Shown: positions 21,547-30,355 of the stretch, piece after piece
Position numbering within the stretch: the stretch's first letter is position 1
Layout of the letters: each line of letters begins with the position of its first letter
Source: Oscillospiraceae bacterium
GTDB taxonomy: Bacteria; Bacillota; Clostridia; Oscillospirales; Ruminococcaceae
Direction of reading: 5' to 3'
NCBI GenBank assembly: GCA_900768125.1
Contig: CAAGBS010000006.1
Location: 1-60,181 of the forward strand
Length of the DNA: 60,181 bases
The notes under the pieces: generated by a model
The model's database searches: none
What the model was told of the DNA's origin: nothing
Seen by the model: only the letters and a program-made list of their open reading frames with translations
Position numbers and translations under genes: made by a program

Positions 21547-22116
21547 ATGGATAAGTTAAAAGCGCTCCTGCAGAAGCTCGGCATTGAGCTTACCGCAGAC
21601 CAGACCAAGCAGATAAGCGAGGTCGTTGAAAAGGAGTTCGTCCCCGCTGATACCGCCGCAGCCGACAAGACCAAGCTTGACGAGCTGACTAAACAGCTTG
21701 CCGCCCGCGACAAGGATCTCGCAAAGCTGAAAGCAGACAACAAGTCCGAGGAACTGCAGAAGCAGCTTGACGAACTTAACGCCAAGTACAAGCAGGACAC
21801 CGACGATCTCAACGCGAAGCTGTCCGCACAGCAGGCGGATTTCGCTGCGGAAAAGCTGTTCAGCGGCTATAATTTTGCGAGCGACCGCGTGCGCAAGTCC
21901 GTGCTGGACGAGTTCAGGGGCAAGGGCTTCAAGCTGGAGAACGGCGAGTTCGTCGGCGGCAAGGAGTACCTTGAGGGACTGAAGCAGTCTGAGCCGACCG
22001 TGTTCGCAGCGGAACAGAAGCCCGGGCTGTTCATGGGCAGTACGCAGAGCAATGTCAGCGCAAATGTCAGCAATCTTGAGGACCAGATTTTCGCCGGCAT
22101 AGGCGTAAAGAAGTAA
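21547..22116 (+). CDS. Phage scaffolding protein (GP20-like)
   Basis: This 189-residue, highly charged protein has a long helical, coiled-coil middle (residues about 30-95, rich in Lys/Glu/Leu heptads: KLDELTKQLAARDKDLAKLKADNKSEELQKQLDELNAKYKQ). A conserved C-terminal part (FSGYNFASDRVRKSVLDEFRGKGFKLENGEF) is typical of minor structural GP20/scaffold proteins. It organises capsid assembly and precedes the major capsid gene by 14 bp. AAGGAGG is upstream. Confidence 0.9.
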   Translation: MDKLKALLQKLGIELTADQTKQISEVVEKEFVPADTAAADKTKLDELTKQLAARDKDLAKLKADNKSEELQKQLDELNAKYKQDTDDLNAKLSAQQADFAAEKLFSGYNFASDRVRKSVLDEFRGKGFKLENGEFVGGKEYLEGLKQSEPTVFAAEQKPGLFMGSTQSNVSANVSNLEDQIFAGIGVKK

Positions 22117-22130
22117 AGGAGGATACCACA

Positions 22131-23048
22131 ATGGCAATCAATACGATAGAAGCGGCAAAGATATTCCAGACCGCCCTCGACCTGCAGATGATGCAGGGAG
22201 CCACCTCCGGCTGGATGGAGGACAACGCCGGACAGACCAAATATTCCGGCGGCAATGAAGTTAAGATACCGAAGATGTCACTCAGCGGTCTGGGTAAGTA
22301 CGACCGCGACAACGGCTACGTTCAGGGGGCTGTCACCTATTCATACGAGACCAGAACGCTGACTCAGGACAGAGGCAGAAAGTTTCAGCTTGATAAGATG
22401 GACGTTGACGAGACCAACTTCGTTGCAAGCGCTTCCGCCGTCATGAGCGAGTTCCAGCGCACAAAGGTCATTCCGGAAGTGGACGCTTACCGCTACAGCA
22501 AGATCTACTCCCTTGCCAAGGACAGCTATGGCAGGACATACACTCCCGCAGCGAACACTATCCTGTCAACGCTTTCCGCTGATGTGACCGCGGCGCAGGA
22601 CGCGTCCGGTGCTGACGACCTTGTGATCATCATGCCTATCACTGTTTCGGATATGCTGAACAACAGCGAAAAGATAACCAGGTACATCAACGCCGGAGAT
22701 TTCAAGCAGGGCAGCCTTGACCTTAAGGTGAGGTACTTCAACGGCATTCCTATCATTCCGGTTCCCTCTGCGAGAATGAAGACTGCCTACACATTCAATG
22801 ACGGCACGACCAGCGGTCAGGAAGCGGGCGGCTTCACGCCTGCGGCAAAGGCGACCCAGATAAACTGGATAATCTGCCCGAAGTCCGCGCTGATAGCCGT
22901 TTCCAAGACGGACAATTTCAAGATCATCGACCCGGACGCTAACCAGTCCGCTGACGCGTGGCTCATTGCATACCGCAAGTTCCACGACCTCTGGATAAAG
23001 GACAATATGCTGCCCTCTATCCGCGTGTGCGCGGTAGCTGAAACATGA
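22131..23048 (+). CDS. Major capsid protein
   Basis: This 305-residue protein starts MAINTIEAAKIFQTALDLQMMQGATSGWME. It has the sequence look of coat proteins found next to GP20-type scaffolds (SLSGLGKYDRDNGYVQGAVTYSYETRTLTQDRGRKFQLDKMDVDETNF), probably an HK97-fold shell protein. Strong AAGGAGG ribosome-binding site. It overlaps the connector gene by 4 bp (ATGA). Confidence 0.88.
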   Translation: MAINTIEAAKIFQTALDLQMMQGATSGWMEDNAGQTKYSGGNEVKIPKMSLSGLGKYDRDNGYVQGAVTYSYETRTLTQDRGRKFQLDKMDVDETNFVASASAVMSEFQRTKVIPEVDAYRYSKIYSLAKDSYGRTYTPAANTILSTLSADVTAAQDASGADDLVIIMPITVSDMLNNSEKITRYINAGDFKQGSLDLKVRYFNGIPIIPVPSARMKTAYTFNDGTTSGQEAGGFTPAAKATQINWIICPKSALIAVSKTDNFKIIDPDANQSADAWLIAYRKFHDLWIKDNMLPSIRVCAVAET

Positions 23049-23401
23049 GTTACGCCGACTACGCCTATTACACCGACAGCTACGGCGGCAAGGCGGTGAG
23101 CGCGGAGGATTTCCCCCGGCTTGCCGCCAAGGCTTCCGCGTATCTCGATAATCTGACGTTCGGGCGCGCCGCCGATAACGCCGCCGATGAACGGCTGAAA
23201 ATGTGCTGCTGCGAACTGTGCGACAGTCTGCTGCTTACCGACGGCAGCGGCGGCATGGTGAAGCAGTCCGAAAGCGTTGGAAGCTGGAGTTACACGCTGG
23301 CGGGCAGTTCCGAGGGGACTTCCGAATCCGTCATGGTTCGTGCGATTTGCCGCGCGTGGCTTCCTGCGGAGTGGCTTTACAGAGGGGTGGCGCGGGAATG
23401 A
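23045..23401 (+). CDS. Head-tail connector (gp6-type adaptor)
   Basis: This 118-residue helical protein follows the capsid gene (SYADYAYYTDSYGGKAVSAEDFPRLAAKASAYLDNLTFGRA). It fits the Phage_connect_1/gp6 adaptor pattern of siphoviruses, which docks on the portal. It is coupled by ATGA overlaps on both sides. Confidence 0.8.
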   Translation: MSYADYAYYTDSYGGKAVSAEDFPRLAAKASAYLDNLTFGRAADNAADERLKMCCCELCDSLLLTDGSGGMVKQSESVGSWSYTLAGSSEGTSESVMVRAICRAWLPAEWLYRGVARE

Positions 23402-23787
23402 GGTTCACAGGTACAATTACCATATACAACCGAAAAGAGGTTGGCTTTGAAGAACAACTTATTCCCAGCTTGCTTTCTGGAGTGCACGTTGAACAAACGA
23501 CCGGGTCGGACAGCTCAGCGGAGGGAGATACGAACTCCGGCGAGCTGTTCGTTTTAATACCATTTAAACCGCATAAAAACAGCTTCTTAACTCCGCTTGA
23601 ATATGCGTCCGCCGATGATAAAAACAGCGTGTGGACGCTTTCGCCCGGCGATATCATCACGATCGGAGATACCGGAGCAGCGGAAAGCTATGCAGAACTT
23701 TCTGCAAGAACAGAAGCATATCGTATCACTACAATAAAATCTTTCGAGTTCGGAGGACTTCCGCACTGGGAGGTGACAGCCAAATGA
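23398..23787 (+). CDS. Head completion protein (stopper-like)
   Basis: This 129-residue beta-rich protein starts MRFTGTITIYNRKEVGFEEQLIPSLLSGV. I read it as the second head-completion protein because of its size and position between the adaptor and the minor capsid gene. ATG 23398 by ATGA overlap is preferred to an upstream in-frame start inside the connector gene. Confidence 0.7.
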   Translation: MRFTGTITIYNRKEVGFEEQLIPSLLSGVHVEQTTGSDSSAEGDTNSGELFVLIPFKPHKNSFLTPLEYASADDKNSVWTLSPGDIITIGDTGAAESYAELSARTEAYRITTIKSFEFGGLPHWEVTAK

Positions 23788-24134
23788 CGTTCAGAAACAT
23801 GAATCTGCTTTTTCACTGGAATCGTCCGGACAGGATACCGGACAATGTTGAACGGGCGCAGAAATTTCTTGACAGCACTGTCCTGAAAGACACCGATCCG
23901 TATGTTCCCATGCGTACTGGTGTGCTGAAAAAATCAGGAATACTCGGCACCAGAATAGGCAGCGGACTTATCGAGTACATTGCGCCGTACGCCCGAAAAT
24001 GCTACTACGGCGTTCATATCCGCTTCAATAAGTTTTATCACCCGCTGGCTCAGGCTAAATGGTTCGAAGCTTCAAAGGCGGTCAACAAAGATAAGTGGAT
24101 AAGGCAGGTCCGCAGCTTTGCAGACAGGAGGTAG
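23784..24134 (+). CDS. Minor capsid protein (head-tail joining)
   Basis: This 116-residue protein contains ERAQKFLDSTVLKDTDPYVPMRTGVLKKSG and GLIEYIAPYARKCYYG, the hallmark of the Minor_capsid_2 family of Firmicutes siphoviruses. ATG 23784 overlaps the preceding gene and follows GGAGGTGA. Confidence 0.85.
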   Translation: MTFRNMNLLFHWNRPDRIPDNVERAQKFLDSTVLKDTDPYVPMRTGVLKKSGILGTRIGSGLIEYIAPYARKCYYGVHIRFNKFYHPLAQAKWFEASKAVNKDKWIRQVRSFADRR

Positions 24135-24135
24135 C

Positions 24136-24549
24136 ATGGATTTTACAGAAGCGATACTTACAAAGCTGAAAAGCTGTCCGCTGCTGAAAAAATACGGCGT
24201 GTCCGCTGTAGGGTTCGCCGGAATGGACGTGAAAAAGCGCTCCATGAGCATTCTGAATACAAAAGGCGAGCTTATCGTTGAGGAACACATTGACGGAGGA
24301 CGCGATATGCAGTATCCGTTTTCTCTGCTCTACCGTTCCCTCGGAACCAGCACCGCCGACAAACTTTCCGCTCAGAAGCTCATTGACGAGGTGGCGGAAT
24401 GGCTCACCGCACCGGAAAATCTTCCGGCAGCGGAGGGCTTTGATGTGCAGCGGCTTATTCGCGCCGATCCCTGCACGATCATTTCCGAGGACGAGACCGG
24501 CGCGGATTTTCAGGGTTCTTTCACTCTGGAATATTATAAGGAGGGATAA
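24136..24549 (+). CDS. Tail terminator / minor capsid protein
   Basis: This 137-residue protein has the layout of the tail-terminator slot protein (MDFTEAILTKLKSCPLL...KGELIVEEHIDGGRDMQYPFSLLYRS...DEVAEWLTA...DFQGSFTLEYYKEG). It directly precedes the major tail protein. ATG 24136 lies behind ACAGGAGGT. Confidence 0.8.
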   Translation: MDFTEAILTKLKSCPLLKKYGVSAVGFAGMDVKKRSMSILNTKGELIVEEHIDGGRDMQYPFSLLYRSLGTSTADKLSAQKLIDEVAEWLTAPENLPAAEGFDVQRLIRADPCTIISEDETGADFQGSFTLEYYKEG

Positions 24550-24552
24550 ATT

Positions 24553-25047
24553 ATGGCAGATAACAAAGCAAAACGCAGTCAGTGGTACACATTTCTGAAT
24601 ACCGGTTCAGAGGGCAGTCCGGCATGGGTCCGCGAGGGCAAGTTCGCCAGCGAGCTGACGGCTCAGATGAATCCGCAGACCAAGACAACGCAGGACGTAA
24701 CTCAGGATACTGCCGAAACTGATATCACGGGATATCAGCCGAGCATTGGTATCAGCAAGAGTGTTTCCAAGACCGACCCCACGTTCGAGTTCATCGACAA
24801 GATACGCCGCAGCAGAAGTATCCTGTCGGACGCTTATACACAGATACTCAATGTGGACGTGTTCAACGAACAGTCTGACAAGTATCCCGCCGAGCTGCAG
24901 AACGTTTCGATACAGATAGACAGCTTCGGCGGCAATGCAAGCGATCCGCTGACTATCGGCTATACCTACAACTACCGCGGCGACCCGGTCAAGGGTACTG
25001 TGACCCTGTCTGACGGCACTCCCACGTTCACCGCCGACTCTGTTTGA
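24553..25047 (+). CDS. Major tail protein
   Basis: This 164-residue protein (ADNKAKRSQWYTFLNTGSEG...) is built as the tail-tube subunit: beta-rich, with DVTQDTAETDITGYQPSIGISKSVSKTDP and FGGNASDPLTIGYTYNYRGDPVKGTVTL. It is encoded between the tail terminator and the tail chaperones. A strong hairpin CCTCCGGC/GCCGGAGG (25059-25079) lies just after the stop without a T-run and probably stabilises this abundant message. Confidence 0.88.
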   Translation: MADNKAKRSQWYTFLNTGSEGSPAWVREGKFASELTAQMNPQTKTTQDVTQDTAETDITGYQPSIGISKSVSKTDPTFEFIDKIRRSRSILSDAYTQILNVDVFNEQSDKYPAELQNVSIQIDSFGGNASDPLTIGYTYNYRGDPVKGTVTLSDGTPTFTADSV

Positions 25048-25092
25048 CAATATTGACCCCTCCGGCGCTCTGCCGGAGGAAAGGAGGTTTCT

Positions 25093-25527
25093 ATGGATAA
25101 AATTCGCATTACCCGCAACATAAAGCGTATCGAGGTGAACGACAACGGCGAGTTCATCACGCTTGATTTTGACGACCTCAACCTGCCCTACCGCTATTAT
25201 GGAATGCTCAAACGTCTTGAAAAGGACAGGGTGAAGTTTGCACAGGAGCTGCAGGAAAAACTCAGGGATAAGACCGGCATGGACAGCGCCGATGAACTTG
25301 TGAACGCCGAGCGTGACCTTAATATCTATTTCCGTGACGCTATAGACGAGGTTTTCGGCGAAGGTACCTGCCGCAAGGTCTACGGCGATATCCTGCCGTC
25401 AATAGATATGCACCTCCAGTTCTTCGACGCGATCCGCCCTTACTTTGAGGAGGAAGCGCAGCGGCGCAGGCAGAAGATGAGCAAATACAGCGCGAAAAGG
25501 AGCGGCAGCAGTGAATATAATGCTTGA
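25093..25527 (+). CDS. Tail assembly chaperone (first)
   Basis: This 144-residue acidic/helical protein is encoded between the major tail protein and the Gp15-like gene, the position of the tail-length chaperone. It has FITLDFDDLNLPYRYYGMLKRLEKD and IDEVFGEGTCRKVYGDILPSIDMHLQFFDAIRPYF. It overlaps the next ORF by 17 bp in another frame. No clear slippery heptamer was identified. Confidence 0.78.
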   Translation: MDKIRITRNIKRIEVNDNGEFITLDFDDLNLPYRYYGMLKRLEKDRVKFAQELQEKLRDKTGMDSADELVNAERDLNIYFRDAIDEVFGEGTCRKVYGDILPSIDMHLQFFDAIRPYFEEEAQRRRQKMSKYSAKRSGSSEYNA

Positions 25528-26062
25528 CGGAATGCCCACCGAGTACGAGGGTTATCTTATCCGCACCGATTTCCGCATAGGAATGCAGATATCAGAAGCG
25601 CTCAACGATGTGAACCTTGCCGACCCGGAAAAAATGATCACCGCAATACATCTCCTCTACGGCAGGAGCGTTCCTGCAGACCCCGGAGTTGCCGAAGCGG
25701 GGCTTCGCTGGTTCATGCGCGGCGGTAAGGAAGACGACGATGACGAGCGTTCCGCAGGGAGCAGCATTCAGACATTTGATTTTGAGCAGGACGACCGGCT
25801 TGTATATTCAGCGTTCCGGGCAAGGTACGGCATTGACCTTACCCGGGAGCGGCTCCACTGGTTCGCGTTTATTGCAATGCTGGGAGATCTGGGAGACTGC
25901 TCTCTGTCGGATATAATGAGCATTCGTTCGACTGACCTATCCAAGCTCAGCGGCGAACAGCAGCGCAGATATGCGGAGCTTCAGCAGCGGTATCGGGTGA
26001 AGCCGCAGATGTCAGACGCTGAAAAGGCTCTGATTGCGGAGTTTGAAAGCAAAATACGTTGA
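25511..26062 (+). CDS. Tail assembly protein, Gp15 family
   Basis: This 183-residue protein matches the bacteriophage Gp15 family (LIRTDFRIGMQISEALNDVN, IHLLYG, FDFEQDDRLVYSAFRARYGIDLT, LHWFAFIAMLGDL). It works with the preceding chaperone on the tape measure. The start is GTG 25511 or ATG 25520. Its stop overlaps the -35 box of the moron promoter. Confidence 0.82.
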   Translation: MNIMLDGMPTEYEGYLIRTDFRIGMQISEALNDVNLADPEKMITAIHLLYGRSVPADPGVAEAGLRWFMRGGKEDDDDERSAGSSIQTFDFEQDDRLVYSAFRARYGIDLTRERLHWFAFIAMLGDLGDCSLSDIMSIRSTDLSKLSGEQQRRYAELQQRYRVKPQMSDAEKALIAEFESKIR

Positions 26063-26087
26063 CATTTTGTGAAGCTTGGTGTATAAT
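26059..26087 (+). promoter_or_regulatory. Autonomous promoter of the moron gene
   Basis: Perfect consensus TTGACA (26059-26064) and TATAAT (26082-26087), spacer 17. It overlaps the stop of the Gp15-like gene, inside the tail module. Such a promoter would be active in the lysogen, independent of phage control. Confidence 0.85.
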
Positions 26088-26113
26088 AAAGAAAAACTTT
26101 GGAGGTACGCCAA

Positions 26114-27004
26114 ATGACAAGGTACAAATGCCCGTTCTGTGGAGCTTCGTGTAATACCGCTCATTGTTATGACTGTGATAAGGATATTCCCATGTCTCAG
26201 AGATATGACGATGAATTTGAGAGCGGACCTTCTGCTGAATACATTCCGGTTACTCCTGCTAATACAAAGCAAACTGCAACATATTCAAATTATGCAGGGT
26301 ATAGATGCCCTACATGCGGAGCTACCTGCAAGACATCTCATTGTTTTGACTGTGACAAAGACCTGCCGCTGTCAGCAAGAATAAGCGGAAATGAAACAAC
26401 CGCGTCCAGCAAACCCGTATCATTTGCCTCGTCGATGTCGCATACTGCAAGCTGTGATGTGAAAATCGGAGCATATTTCCGAGTTGACAACTATGGAAAA
26501 CGGTTTGAAATTTACGGCGACCGCAATTCATACAAGTTTGATGATCTTGTTGATTTTGAACTGTATGAGAATGATGGGATCGAAGCTAAAGGCGGAATTG
26601 GCAGGGCGATAGTAGGCGGCGCTTTATTTGGTGGAGTTGGAGCTGTTGTTGGCGCAGCAACCCGGAAATCTGAAAGCAAGGTCAATTCTCTGTACATCAG
26701 GCTGACGTTAAAATCGGTAGGCATGAAAAAAATCGTGTTTATCTCATCGTCAACGCCAAGAAACAGTTTTGTTTATAAAACCCAGCGAAAAGCGGCTGAT
26801 GAAATAATGTCACAGCTTGAACTCATTGCAGAGAATAATAAAGTTGAAAGCGAAACAGCGCGCATGCGTCAGGAACAGACAGAAGCAGCAGCCCCATCAG
26901 TTTCGGTTGCAGATGAGCTGTTGAAGCTTAAACAGCTGCTGGATATTGGCGTACTGACTGATGAAGAATTTCAACAGCAAAAGCAAAAACTGCTCAATAA
27001 ATAA
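26114..27004 (+). CDS. Moron: double zinc-ribbon protein with glycine-rich hydrophobic segment and SHOCT-like tail
   Basis: This 296-residue protein has two tandem zinc ribbons (YKCPFCGASCNTAHCYDCDKD and RCPTCGATCKTSHCFDCDKDL, each CxxC...CxxC). A PH-like beta region follows (YFRVDNYGKRFEIYGDRNSYKFDDLVDFELYENDG), then a glycine-rich hydrophobic hairpin (RAIVGGALFGGVGAVVGAA) and a C-terminal SHOCT-like helix pair (VADELLKLKQLLDIGVLTDEEFQQQKQKLL). It is AT-rich, with its own consensus promoter and its own terminator between two tail genes: a textbook moron. The function is unknown; a membrane-associated lysogenic trait such as superinfection exclusion is plausible. ATG 26114 lies behind GGAGGT. 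Confidence 0.85.
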   Translation: MTRYKCPFCGASCNTAHCYDCDKDIPMSQRYDDEFESGPSAEYIPVTPANTKQTATYSNYAGYRCPTCGATCKTSHCFDCDKDLPLSARISGNETTASSKPVSFASSMSHTASCDVKIGAYFRVDNYGKRFEIYGDRNSYKFDDLVDFELYENDGIEAKGGIGRAIVGGALFGGVGAVVGAATRKSESKVNSLYIRLTLKSVGMKKIVFISSSTPRNSFVYKTQRKAADEIMSQLELIAENNKVESETARMRQEQTEAAAPSVSVADELLKLKQLLDIGVLTDEEFQQQKQKLLNK

Positions 27005-27016
27005 TCGAATATCCAG

Positions 27017-27039
27017 GCACTCCTCAAAGGGGTGCTTTT
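27017..27039 (+). terminator. Terminator after the moron (internal to late operon, 3)
   Basis: GCACTCC (27017-27023) pairs with GGGGTGC (27029-27035), followed by TTTT. It has almost the same hairpin and downstream TTATACCC as the terminator at 21310, suggesting both cargo genes arrived with, or share, the same boundary sequence. Confidence 0.75.
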
Positions 27040-27073
27040 CTTATACCCCAAAATCATGAAAGGAGATGATTTC

Positions 27074-29974
27074 GTGGCAGACAACTACGACGGCTCTATC
27101 CGGATAGATACCCGGATAAACACACAGCCCATTGACGCTGGTGTAAGCCAGATCGAAGACAAAATAAAGGGGCTTGCCTCAACGGTAGGTCTGGCATTCG
27201 GAATGAAAGAGCTTGTCGAGTTCGGCAGCAAGGCAATAAACGCAGCTTCAGACCTTGCGGAAGCGCAGAATGTCGTTGATACCGCATTCGGCAGTATGTC
27301 CTACAAAATGGAGCAGTTCGCAGCAACAGCGCTGGACACCTACGGCATATCAGAGCTTACTGCAAAGAACATGGGCAGCACCTACATGGCTATGGCGAAA
27401 GGCATGGGCGTTGCAGAGGGCGCTGCTTCGGACATGGCTGTAACGCTCACAGGTCGTTTGTCGGATATCATGTCCTTTTATAACAAATCCCAGACCGAAG
27501 TCGACACTATCGGCAGGTCTCTGATAACCGGCGAGACAGAACCGCTTAAAGCCATAGGCGTTGTAATGACGCAGACCAATCTCCAGGCTTATGCAATGGC
27601 ACAGGGATTGAACAAGGCTTATAATGAAATGTCCGCGCAGGAACAGCTTCTTGTGCGGTATAAATATTTTCTGGAGCAGACTGCTATGGCAGAGGGCGAT
27701 TTCGCAGATACTTCCGAGGGCTGGGCAAACCAGACCAGACTTCTCAGCGAGCGCCTTAACCAATTCATCACGAATTTCGGACAGCTTCTTATCAATGCAT
27801 TTACCCCGGTGCTCCAGTTCGCGAACGAGGCTGTGTCGTTCCTGAACGACCTTTTCTTCGGCGGTAATGAAGAGGATTCAACCGCAGTCAAGAATGCAGA
27901 AGCGGTCGCTGATGAGGTGTCCGCCGTTGGAACGGAAGCCGACAAATCCAAGAAAAAGCTGAACAATCTTCTTTCCGGCTTTGATGAGCTTCACATTATC
28001 AGCAGCTCAAAAAGCAAGAGCAGCGAAACGATAGACGCCGGAATCGACACGTCAGATCTTCTCGGCGTGAGCCTTGAAAAGGATACTGCTTCCGCGAAGA
28101 AGTCAGCAAAGAAATACCGGGATATTTTAAATCAGATTTATCTGGCGTTTAAACAGCACCCGCTCACCAAGATAATTGAGAATATTCTTGATGACCTCGG
28201 CGATTTCTTCGGTTTCATTGACGAGAAAGGCAATATTGACGCCGGTGCGATAGTTACGACCCTTGAGGATATCCTGACCGCTTTTCTGGCTTACAAGGCA
28301 GTCACGGGTGTGATAAGCGGTATAGGCGCATTTCAGACCGGATTCAGCAGCCTTATCGGAATAATTACCGCGAACCCTGTAGCCGCCGCAATCGTAGGGC
28401 TTACTGCTCTGGGAATCGCGATATACGACCTTACGCTGGAACTGAAAAAACAGAATATTGCGGACTGCTTCGGCGATATTTCCATATCTTTCGAAGAAAT
28501 CGCCGAGCTTACAGACCCTATTTCGGGCGGCATGGATAAGATCGCTGACGCTTTTGCAGACAATAAGACAAAGCTTGAAAACGCAAAGGATAATTTTAAG
28601 GAGATCGCTACTGCGGTACAGGAAACAATTGACGCTTTCAAGGGCGGCGAAAACGACAGCAGCGTTGAAGATTTCGCTCAGCAGCTCGATGGATTTATTG
28701 ATGCCGCTCTGGGAGTAAACGATGCAGTTACCGATACCTCCGCGCTGGAAGCGTTATACGCAAGCGATGGCGTTATCAGTGAAGCGGAGCAGAAAAGCCT
28801 TGACCTCATTGCCGGAATCGGAGACAGCGTTGCCGGAAAAATCGAGACGATAAGGGCGCAGATACACACCATCACCCAGACCGCTATTGACGAAAACCGC
28901 AGCCTGCTCGAAAGCGAACTCCAGAATATTCAAGACCTGTATGACGAAATAGCCCGCATGACTACAATGCAGGAGGACATCAAAACTACTGCTACATGGG
29001 AGCGGCTCAAAAGCGGCGCATACACCTACAACAGCTATGCCGAGCTGGCGGACGCTATCAAGGAAGCACAGCAACAGGCGGAAAAATCCCGTGATGAAGT
29101 CAAGCAGTCTTCCTATGAAAATGTCATTTCAGCCATTACATACGGCTTAAACAACGGGACGATGACCGAAGAAGAGGCTGAACGCTACAAAAAAGACCAG
29201 TTTGCGCTTATTGATGAATCTCTCAAGGCAAAAGAGCTTGAATCCAAGAAATATGAGCGCGATGTCATAACTGCATGGGCGCAGGGGGCTATGGTCAATA
29301 TGTCCAAGTACTATTATGGAACCGATCCTGACGGGCAAAAGAAAATGCAGCAGTATTTCGACCTGCTTCTGTCCACGCCTGATGGAGTTGATATAGAATC
29401 CCTTGCTTTGCAGCTCGGCGAAAGCAATTACTATAGAAACGCATTTTCGGCTTTGCAGGAATTATCCGGTATGACGGGATTTGATTTTCAGGAAGAATGG
29501 ACAAGGCTGAATAAAGAATGCGGCGACAATGGCAAAAGAGGCGGTGAGGAATTTTACAGCAAATTTGCAGAGGTAATAGAAAACTCCGATATCAGGGCAG
29601 AAGATATTCTCCCAAAGGTCGAAGATATAAAAAGGCTTGGTGAAGATTCTGAGGAAGCTTACGTTGCAGCCGTGACCGGGTGGATAGAGAATACTGATTT
29701 TCTCATGACTATCGGCACAAGTGTAGATTCGACCGAAGCAGACGCATGGCTGACTGATTATAAGAAAAAGCTCGGAGATCTGTCCATTTCTCCGACCGTA
29801 TATGCTCAGCAGCCGCCCTCCGCGCTTCCCTACGGAAACAACGAAATTGCAATAAAGCTGTTCTTTGAGGGAGAGAACGTTGAAACGGCAAGTCAGAGCG
29901 TCCTTTTTGAAGGCACTGGCAGAGAAAAGCTGTTCAACATACCCGTCACGGTCAACAACGGAAAGGGGAGATAA
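27074..29974 (+). CDS. Tail tape measure protein
   Basis: This 966-residue protein starts at GTG 27074, 7 bases behind AAAGGAGATG. The N-terminal helical region (DTRINTQPIDAGVSQIEDKIKGLASTVG) and the phage tape-measure domain follow (MSYKMEQFAATALDTYGISELTAKNMGSTYMAMAKGMG, then LTGRLSDIMSFYNKSQTEVDTIGRSLITGETEPLKAIGVVMTQ). A hydrophobic stretch near residues 400-460 (ILTAFLAYKAVTGVISGIG...ITANPVAAAIVGLTALGIAIYD) may insert in the membrane on infection. The rest is mostly coiled-coil. Its length sets tail length; this is in the normal siphovirus range and confirms a long tail. Confidence 0.93.
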   Translation: MADNYDGSIRIDTRINTQPIDAGVSQIEDKIKGLASTVGLAFGMKELVEFGSKAINAASDLAEAQNVVDTAFGSMSYKMEQFAATALDTYGISELTAKNMGSTYMAMAKGMGVAEGAASDMAVTLTGRLSDIMSFYNKSQTEVDTIGRSLITGETEPLKAIGVVMTQTNLQAYAMAQGLNKAYNEMSAQEQLLVRYKYFLEQTAMAEGDFADTSEGWANQTRLLSERLNQFITNFGQLLINAFTPVLQFANEAVSFLNDLFFGGNEEDSTAVKNAEAVADEVSAVGTEADKSKKKLNNLLSGFDELHIISSSKSKSSETIDAGIDTSDLLGVSLEKDTASAKKSAKKYRDILNQIYLAFKQHPLTKIIENILDDLGDFFGFIDEKGNIDAGAIVTTLEDILTAFLAYKAVTGVISGIGAFQTGFSSLIGIITANPVAAAIVGLTALGIAIYDLTLELKKQNIADCFGDISISFEEIAELTDPISGGMDKIADAFADNKTKLENAKDNFKEIATAVQETIDAFKGGENDSSVEDFAQQLDGFIDAALGVNDAVTDTSALEALYASDGVISEAEQKSLDLIAGIGDSVAGKIETIRAQIHTITQTAIDENRSLLESELQNIQDLYDEIARMTTMQEDIKTTATWERLKSGAYTYNSYAELADAIKEAQQQAEKSRDEVKQSSYENVISAITYGLNNGTMTEEEAERYKKDQFALIDESLKAKELESKKYERDVITAWAQGAMVNMSKYYYGTDPDGQKKMQQYFDLLLSTPDGVDIESLALQLGESNYYRNAFSALQELSGMTGFDFQEEWTRLNKECGDNGKRGGEEFYSKFAEVIENSDIRAEDILPKVEDIKRLGEDSEEAYVAAVTGWIENTDFLMTIGTSVDSTEADAWLTDYKKKLGDLSISPTVYAQQPPSALPYGNNEIAIKLFFEGENVETASQSVLFEGTGREKLFNIPVTVNNGKGR

Positions 29975-29975
29975 T

Positions 29976-30344
29976 ATGGCGTTTGCACTGCTTAAAATAA
30001 AAGTCGGAGACGAGCTGAAATCGCTTGAGCACATATCCGCTTATAAGGGACAGCTTATCGACATAGACGGTGATGGCGCCGGAACGTCCGAGAACGGCGT
30101 GACTATTCGTGACGTGCGCCGCAGGAACAAGTGCAAGCTGACGGTAAAGTTTGAGGGTCTGTCCCAGAAAGAGTTTACCGAGCTTATGGACGTAATAGAC
30201 CGCGAAAGCTTTGAGCTGACATACTTCCGCGGAGCATTCAAAACTATCACTGCCCACGCAGGAGACAGGAACTTCGAACTTGTAAAGGCTGCCGGCGATA
30301 CGGTCAGTCTCTGGAGTCTGGACGTTTCATTCATCGAATATTAA
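29976..30344 (+). CDS. Tail protein (DUF6711-like)
   Basis: This 122-residue protein (MAFALLKIKVGDELKSLEHISAYKGQLIDIDGDGAGTSENGVTIRDVRRRNKCKLTVKFEGLS...) belongs by look and position to small tail proteins between the tape measure and the baseplate hub. I recall the label DUF6711, to be verified. ATG 29976 lies behind GGAAAGGGGAG. Confidence 0.75.
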   Translation: MAFALLKIKVGDELKSLEHISAYKGQLIDIDGDGAGTSENGVTIRDVRRRNKCKLTVKFEGLSQKEFTELMDVIDRESFELTYFRGAFKTITAHAGDRNFELVKAAGDTVSLWSLDVSFIEY

Positions 30345-30355
30345 GGGGGGATTTT

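Noticed and set aside
25059..25079. Strong hairpin after the major tail gene as a terminator
   Set aside because: It has no T-run on either strand; it is better seen as an mRNA-stabilising hairpin.
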